DNA of 9,375 bases from Fimbriimonadales bacterium (GTDB taxonomy: Bacteria; Armatimonadota; Fimbriimonadia; Fimbriimonadales; GBS-DC): contig JAOAFW010000094.1 in assembly GCA_026416065.1 (NCBI GenBank), forward strand, positions 1 to 9,375, in the 5' to 3' direction. The first letter of the stretch is position 1; the number at the start of each line of letters is the position of its first letter. A program made the position numbers and the translations under genes. This document shows positions 5,557 through 9,375 of the stretch, in pieces. The notes beneath the pieces were generated by a model. That model was not told where the DNA came from, did no database searches, and saw only the letters and a list, made by a program, of their open reading frames with translations.

Positions 5557-6348
5557 TTAAAGTTCAGAGCCACCGCCCATATACTGCTCAAAGAACTTGC
5601 GTCCTAACTCCATCATCTCGCGCTGCTGCTCTGGCGAGAGCGATTGCCAGTACTCGAACGACATGCGCATGCCCTCAAAAATCATCTGGTTGCGCAAAGC
5701 GGGATCCGCGTTCATCCACATATTCATGCCCGCCCGCAGCGCCTGACTACGTTCTTCCGGACTCATCTTCGCCATCAGTTCGAACATCTGCTGCTGCAGC
5801 TGGGCAAACTGTTCCGAGGGGGTGCCACGCAGTGCGGTGGTCGTCTGGGGGCGCGGGTTTAAAATCACATACACGGGTTTTGTGCTGAACGGTGGCTGCA
5901 TCTGCTCCAACGAGTTTTCCAGATTCGTCGGCGCAGGATAGTTCGCCACGAACGAGTTCAGCGTTGCCGAACGCGGGTTCACCACCATCACGCCGCCCAG
6001 TTCAATCGTCAGCAGCGCGCGCACCGCGCTCAGAATCTGTTCGGGGGTCGGCTCCGCTCCCAAAACCTTATTCGTATAGACCTTGCGCCAGACCACATCA
6101 CGCGCGTTCGCTGTCAGCTCGTCCAGGGCGCCCTCCAGCGTGTCGGCTTTTGCCGGGTTCACCCGAACCGTGAGCGATGGGTCTACAATAATTTGCACTT
6201 TATATTTCTGTGCGACTTCCTGCGCCGCTTGCGCAAGAGGGATACGCCCGTCATCCTGCTGTTTCGCACCGCGTTGCGTGCGTCCACCTGCCTGCGCGCT
6301 ACTGAGCGCAACTATCGCCGCCAGTCCCACCAGCCATATCGTTCGCAT
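5557..6348 (-). CDS. Secreted STN-like domain protein with three C-terminal helical repeats
   Basis: Not a family I can name. The 263-aa product begins MRTIWLVGLAAIVALSSAQA, a clear signal peptide with an A-x-A site (cleavage after A20). Residues about 36-91 (IPLAQAAQEVAQKYKVQIIVDPSL, then DTLEGALDELTA) look like the short N-terminal STN module of secretins and TonB receptors, but no secretin or barrel domain follows. Residues about 103-165 are mixed. The Met/Gln-rich C-terminus holds three related segments of about 20 residues: SPEERSQALRAGMNMWM (196-212), DPALRNQMIFEGMRMSFEYW (215-234) and SPEQQREMMELGRKFFEQY (238-256). ATG at 6348 was chosen over the upstream start at 6411 because it opens the signal peptide, with GGAGG 11 nt before it. 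It is divergent from pilB, so a periplasmic role near the pilus machine is conceivable but unproven. Confidence 0.8.
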   Translation of the reverse strand: MRTIWLVGLAAIVALSSAQAGGRTQRGAKQQDDGRIPLAQAAQEVAQKYKVQIIVDPSLTVRVNPAKADTLEGALDELTANARDVVWRKVYTNKVLGAEPTPEQILSAVRALLTIELGGVMVVNPRSATLNSFVANYPAPTNLENSLEQMQPPFSTKPVYVILNPRPQTTTALRGTPSEQFAQLQQQMFELMAKMSPEERSQALRAGMNMWMNADPALRNQMIFEGMRMSFEYWQSLSPEQQREMMELGRKFFEQYMGGGSEL

Positions 6349-6373
6349 TTTCGTACAATCCTCCACCCAAAAC

Positions 6374-6393
6374 GGCAGGAATCGATTCCCGCC
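6374..6393. repeat. 20-bp near-palindrome in the pilB/STN-gene divergent region
   Basis: The halves GGCAGGAATC and GATTCCCGCC are mutually symmetric except for one base pair; the central GGAATCGATTCC (6378-6389) is a perfect palindrome. On the minus strand the RNA could fold into an 8-bp stem with one G-U pair and a UCGA loop, 9 nt upstream of the STN-gene Shine-Dalgarno. On the plus strand the left half overlaps the SigH-like -35 box. Confidence 0.55.
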
Positions 6394-6403
6394 TGGTGAA
6401 TAT
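6375..6403 (+). promoter_or_regulatory. SigH-type promoter upstream of pilB-pilT
   Basis: GCAGGAATC (6375-6383) fits the Bacillus SigH -35 pattern RnAGGAwWW at all but the last base. GGTGAATAT (6395-6403) fits the -10 pattern RnnGAATww fully. The 11-nt spacer is within the known 11-12 range, and the AGGA-to-GAAT distance (21 nt) equals that in the spoVG promoter as I recall it. Transcription would run into pilB, 79 nt downstream. A SigH-like sigma factor is encoded in the same window. Confidence 0.5.
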
Positions 6404-6407
6404 TGTA
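6402..6407 (-). promoter_or_regulatory. Possible -10 box of the STN-domain gene
   Basis: On the minus strand TACAAT lies 53 nt before the ATG at 6348 and matches the -10 consensus at five of six positions. No clear -35 box is visible 16-18 nt upstream. It overlaps the SigH-like -10 on the other strand, so the two would compete. Confidence 0.3.
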
Positions 6408-6412
6408 CCACA

Positions 6413-6452
6413 CACTCGCGGAAAATATGCTATAATTGATACCACGCGAGTG
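6413..6452. repeat. 8-bp inverted repeat flanking the pilB -10 box
   Basis: CACTCGCG (6413-6420) and CGCGAGTG (6445-6452) are perfect reverse complements separated by 24 bp. TATAAT (6431-6436) lies in the centre. Partly overlapping is a direct repeat, ATTGTACCAC (6402-6411) and ATTGATACCAC (6435-6445), offset by 33 bp. The layout resembles a two-site operator. Confidence 0.45.
6428..6436 (+). promoter_or_regulatory. Extended -10 promoter of pilB
   Basis: TGC followed by a perfect TATAAT makes an extended -10 (TGn) element, which can work without a good -35. None is visible at the right distance; TTGTAC at 6403-6408 is too far (22 nt). The leader to the pilB ATG would be about 38 nt. Confidence 0.55.
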
Positions 6453-6481
6453 GCAGGGACTACGGGTAGGAGTGATAACCA

Positions 6482-8245
6482 ATGGCTATGACACGCAGAA
6501 CGGCAGGCGAATATCTGCTGGAGAAGGGTTTAATCACGCAAGAACAGCTGGAGGACGCACGCAGAGTACAACAATCAACGGGGAAAGACCTGATTCAGAT
6601 CTTGATTGATCAGGCAGTGGTGAGCGAGCGCGACGCCTACGAAGCAAAAGCGTTCGAGATGGGGATGCCATTTGTCGACCTCGATCGCGTGCAGCCGGAG
6701 CCTTCTGCGATAAACGTCGTCAAAGAGCATATCGCTAAGCGCTACAATGTGATCCCCGTAAAGAAGGACGGGAATATTCTGTACCTGGCAATGGCAGACC
6801 CAAACAACGTGATGGCGATTGACGATGTGCGGGTGAACTCCCGTTGCACCGTACGCCAAGTGATTGCCGCGCCGGGCGCGATTGAGGACGCGATACGTAA
6901 AGCCTACGGAGGGTCGGCAGCGGATGGTGCGACGCCGGCTCCGGCAGAAGGAGGCGCGGCACCTGTGCGCGCTCAAGATCTGCGTGGCAGCGTGATGACC
7001 GACATCGCCGCCTATAGCGCACGCGGCGACGCCGAAGAAGATGAAAAAGCTGTGCTGCGCGAGGCGGAAGAGGGACCCATCGTGCGCGTGGCGAATACCA
7101 TCATCCAGCAAGCTATCAACGAACGCGCCAGCGACATCCACGTGGAACCGCAAGTGCGCAATCTGCGCATCCGCTACCGAATCGACGGCGTGCTGCACGA
7201 AGCCCTCTCACTGCCCAAATATGTTCAGGCGCCGCTCATCTCCCGCTACAAAATCATGGCGGAGATGAATATCGCCGAGAAACGACTGCCCCAAGACGGA
7301 CGCATTCCCATCCGTTATAATCAGAAGGACTACGACCTGCGCGTGTCGTCGATTCCCACACCGCACGGCGAGAAAATCGTCATGCGTATTCTGGACAAGA
7401 CCAGCGTGCTCTTGGGCTTGAACAAGCTCGGATTCACCCCCGAAACGCAGGCGCGACTGGAAGAGCTGGTCATCCAGCCGCAGGGCATGGTGCTGTCTAC
7501 CGGACCGACCGGTTCAGGCAAAACAACCACTCAGTATTCGGTACTTCACAAGCTCAACTCCGTCGAAAAGAACATCTTGACAATTGAGGACCCGATTGAG
7601 TACCAGTTGCCGGGTATCGCGCAGGTGCAGGTAAACCGCAAGGCGGGGTTGACCTTCGCGAGTGCGCTGCGCGCGTTCTTGCGTCAAGACCCCGACATCA
7701 TCATGGTGGGTGAGATGCGCGACCTGGAGACGGCGGAAATCGCGATTGAAGCCTCGCTCACAGGACACCTGGTGCTATCGACCCTGCACACGAACGACGC
7801 ACCGTCTGCCGTGATTCGTATGGTGGATATGGGCGTGGAGCCGTATCTGATTGCGGCAACGGTGACGGGCGTGATGGCGCAACGCCTCGCACGCCGCGTG
7901 TGTCAGCACTGCAAGGAGCCGCGTGAGATCCCTGCGGCTGACCTGCGAGCGTTCGGCTTCCAGATTGAGAACCCTGACCAAATGGTCACTATCTGGGAGG
8001 GCGTGGGTTGCGACCACTGCCGCGGGCGCGGCTACGCCGGGCGTGTCGGAGTCTACGAACTGATGGTGGTCAACGCCGAAATCGCCGAACTGATTGTGCG
8101 CCGCGCGCCGCTCTCCGACATCAAGGAAGCCGCTAAAGCAAACGGCATGAAGGAGCTACGCGAGGATGGACTCATCAAGGTACTCGAGGGGCTGACCACT
8201 CCCGACGAAGTGCGCCGCGTGGTCTTCACCGCCGGATTCTATTGA
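6482..8245 (+). CDS. pilB: Type IV pilus extension ATPase PilB (GspE/PilB family)
   Basis: PilB is the cytoplasmic hexameric ATPase that powers pilin polymerisation at the inner membrane. The 587-aa product is of usual length. It has an N-terminal MshEN/GspE-N-type region (about 8-140: EYLLEKGLITQEQLEDA, then NVIPVKKDGNILYLAMADP), an Ala/Gly-rich linker (about 143-170), and a full motor domain. That domain contains ASDIHVEP, the Walker A loop GPTGSGKTTT (341-350), an Asp box ILTIEDPIEYQ, Walker B DIIMVGE (405-411), a His box GHLVLSTLHTND, and a zinc-binding tetracysteine C474-x2-C477 and C510-x2-C513. The last supports PilB/GspE over PilT. ATG at 6482 has AGGAG 9 nt upstream. Presence of pilT downstream favours PilB over a type II secretion GspE. 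Two promoter types lie upstream. Confidence 0.95.
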   Translation: MAMTRRTAGEYLLEKGLITQEQLEDARRVQQSTGKDLIQILIDQAVVSERDAYEAKAFEMGMPFVDLDRVQPEPSAINVVKEHIAKRYNVIPVKKDGNILYLAMADPNNVMAIDDVRVNSRCTVRQVIAAPGAIEDAIRKAYGGSAADGATPAPAEGGAAPVRAQDLRGSVMTDIAAYSARGDAEEDEKAVLREAEEGPIVRVANTIIQQAINERASDIHVEPQVRNLRIRYRIDGVLHEALSLPKYVQAPLISRYKIMAEMNIAEKRLPQDGRIPIRYNQKDYDLRVSSIPTPHGEKIVMRILDKTSVLLGLNKLGFTPETQARLEELVIQPQGMVLSTGPTGSGKTTTQYSVLHKLNSVEKNILTIEDPIEYQLPGIAQVQVNRKAGLTFASALRAFLRQDPDIIMVGEMRDLETAEIAIEASLTGHLVLSTLHTNDAPSAVIRMVDMGVEPYLIAATVTGVMAQRLARRVCQHCKEPREIPAADLRAFGFQIENPDQMVTIWEGVGCDHCRGRGYAGRVGVYELMVVNAEIAELIVRRAPLSDIKEAAKANGMKELREDGLIKVLEGLTTPDEVRRVVFTAGFY

Positions 8246-8251
8246 TACTGT

Positions 8252-8259
8252 AAGGAGGT
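8252..8259 (+). promoter_or_regulatory. Strong ribosome binding site of pilT
   Basis: AAGGAGGT is a full complement of the canonical 16S anti-Shine-Dalgarno. It starts 6 nt after the pilB stop and ends 11 nt before the ATG at 8271. The spacing is slightly long. In-frame ATGs at 8277 and 8286 would be farther away, so 8271 is preferred. Confidence 0.75.
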
Positions 8260-8270
8260 CTCACCGAACC

Positions 8271-9356
8271 ATGAATATGAACCAGATGCCAAACGCACCA
8301 ATCAATGGGGGCGGTGCAGCGACGGCTGCGCCCACCGCGCCTGCTGTGGCGCAACCACGCAGCCTCGAAGATACCCATATCGACGAACTGCTCTACATCG
8401 TCACGGAAAAGGGCGCGTCCGACCTGCACCTGTGTCCCTTCGTGGAACCCATAATCCGCGTCGACGGGCAACTGCTGCGCCTCAACTACGAGAAAGCGCA
8501 GCCGACACAGACGCAACGGATGATGTATGAGATTCTGACAGACGAACAGATTCAAAAGTTCGAAACGAACTACGAACTGGACTTCTCGTATAGCCTGCAC
8601 AAAATCGCGCGTTTCCGCGTGAATGTGTATAAAGATAAGGGCGCGGTGGCGGCGGCGTTCCGACTAATCCCTGCCCGCGTGCCCACCGTTCGGGAACTGA
8701 ACCTGCCACCCGTGCTGGAAGAACTCACGCGCCGCCCTCGTGGACTGATTCTCGTAACGGGTCCCACAGGGTCGGGCAAGTCCACCTCGCTCGCGGCGAT
8801 GATTAATCAGATCAATACCGAGCGCAGCGTGCATATCATCACCGTCGAAGACCCGATCGAGTACCTGCACCAGCACAAGTCGAGCATTATCAATCAGCGC
8901 GAGTTGGGGCAAGATACGAAGTCGTTCGCGGCGGCGCTGCGCTCCGCGCTACGTGAAGACCCCGATGTTATCCTCGTGGGCGAGATGCGCGACTTAGAAA
9001 CCATTCAGCTCGCCATCACCGCCGCCGAGACAGGACACTTGGTGTTCGCCACCCTGCACACGAACAACGCCGCTGAGTCGATTGACCGTATCGTGGACGT
9101 GTTCCCGCCCGGTCAGCAGGAGCAGATTCGCATTCAGCTGGCGAACAACCTGCAGGCGATTATCAGTCAGCAGCTCTTGCCACGCGCGGGTCAGCCCGGG
9201 CGCGTGCCGGCGGTCGAGGTGATGATTGCTACACCGGCAATCCGCAACCTGATTCGCGAGAACAAGACGCACCAGATCCACACGATGATCCAGACCAGCG
9301 GGCAGCTGGGCATGCAGACGATGGACCAGTCGCTGCGCGACCTCTATGTGAAGGGC
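8271..9356 (+). CDS. pilT: Type IV pilus retraction ATPase PilT, 3' end missing
   Basis: PilT disassembles the pilus and drives twitching and DNA uptake. The 362 visible residues include ASDLHLC and FRVNVYKDKG of the PAS-like N-domain, Walker A GPTGSGKST (164-172), Asp box ITVEDPIEYLH, Walker B DVILVGE (232-238), His box GHLVFATLHTNNA, and the AIRNLIRE motif that is diagnostic of PilT. No tetracysteine is present, unlike PilB. An Asn/Ala/Pro-rich extension of about 35 residues precedes the conserved N-domain (shared part starts near HIDELLYIV). The gene follows pilB by 25 nt, so it is co-transcribed. The last genuine codon is GGC at 9354-9356; the family normally continues for roughly 20-30 residues after LRDLYVKG. 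The gene is cut by the contig end, not broken. Confidence 0.95.
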
Positions 9357-9375
9357 CTGTCTCTTATACACATCT
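9357..9375. other. Nextera/Tn5 mosaic-end adapter (sequencing artefact)
   Basis: The last 19 bases, CTGTCTCTTATACACATCT, are identical to the Tn5 transposase mosaic-end used in Nextera libraries. They are not genomic. They append LSLIHI to the pilT reading frame, and on the minus strand create a false N-terminus MYKRQ. The first base or bases may also coincide with true genome sequence, since PilT often has leucine (CTG) there. Confidence 0.97.

Noticed and set aside
5550..5570. GCTCTG/CAGAGC 6-bp hairpin over the STN-gene stop codon
   Set aside because: Short stem, no T-run; the 12-bp stem at 5502-5533 is a far better terminator.
6575..7198. 207-codon minus-strand frame
   Set aside because: Antisense to the N-terminal part of pilB; no recognisable domain.
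6482..8245. Reading this gene as type II secretion GspE
   Set aside because: The following gene is a PilT with the AIRNLIRE motif, so a type IV pilus motor pair is more likely, although GspE and PilB are hard to tell apart from sequence alone.
8994..9371. 125-codon minus-strand reading frame beginning MYKRQ
   Set aside because: It is antisense to the conserved pilT motor domain, and its start lies in adapter sequence.
1..9375. CRISPR arrays, tRNA or rRNA genes, insertion sequences, toxin-antitoxin or phage genes
   Set aside because: No regularly spaced repeats, cloverleaf pattern, rRNA motif, transposase motif or terminal inverted repeats were seen on either strand.

Overview
The window looks like the end of a metagenomic or draft-genome contig from a GC-rich, probably diderm bacterium. 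It carries a KpsF/KdsD-type arabinose-5-phosphate isomerase (Kdo branch of LPS synthesis), a SigH/Spo0H-type sigma factor, a type III pantothenate kinase, a protein with a copper-amine-oxidase-N-like 'stalk' domain, and type IV pilus motor ATPases. That mixture of Firmicutes-like regulation and a Gram-negative envelope enzyme suggests Armatimonadota or a related deep lineage. This is inference from gene content; no marker gene settles it.

Left half (1-3881, minus strand): a head-to-tail set read right to left: sigH-like sigma factor, kpsF, a Gfo/Idh/MocA oxidoreductase, coaX, and a small gene cut by the left window edge. sigH/kpsF and coaX/last gene overlap by the 4-nt ATGA arrangement. kpsF/oxidoreductase and oxidoreductase/coaX are separated by 37 and 24 nt. 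Both gaps carry a near-identical 17-nt element with a TATACT -10-like core right next to the start codon and no Shine-Dalgarno sequence. A sigma-70-type promoter and a structured leader precede the sigma gene.

Middle (3882-6348): a 292-nt divergent regulatory region, then a plus-strand secreted protein (two Ig-like domains, a low-complexity linker, a C-terminal stalk domain). A 12-bp-stem hairpin separates it from a convergent minus-strand secreted protein that has an STN-like domain and three short helical repeats.

Right half (6349-9375): a compact divergent regulatory region drives pilB and, 25 nt downstream of it, pilT. It holds a very good match to the Bacillus SigH promoter pattern, an extended -10 site, a 20-bp near-palindrome and an 8-bp inverted repeat flanking the -10. 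pilB (extension motor) and pilT (retraction motor) would power type IV pili for twitching, adhesion or DNA uptake. pilT is cut at 9356, because the last 19 bases are the Nextera/Tn5 mosaic-end adapter and not genome.

The most interesting hypothesis is that the SigH-like sigma factor encoded here controls the pilBT operon through the promoter at 6375-6403, possibly along with the Ig/stalk protein, whose upstream region shares the same 10-nt -35-like element. No tRNA, rRNA, CRISPR array or insertion sequence was seen. No gene-free stretch exceeds 300 bases.
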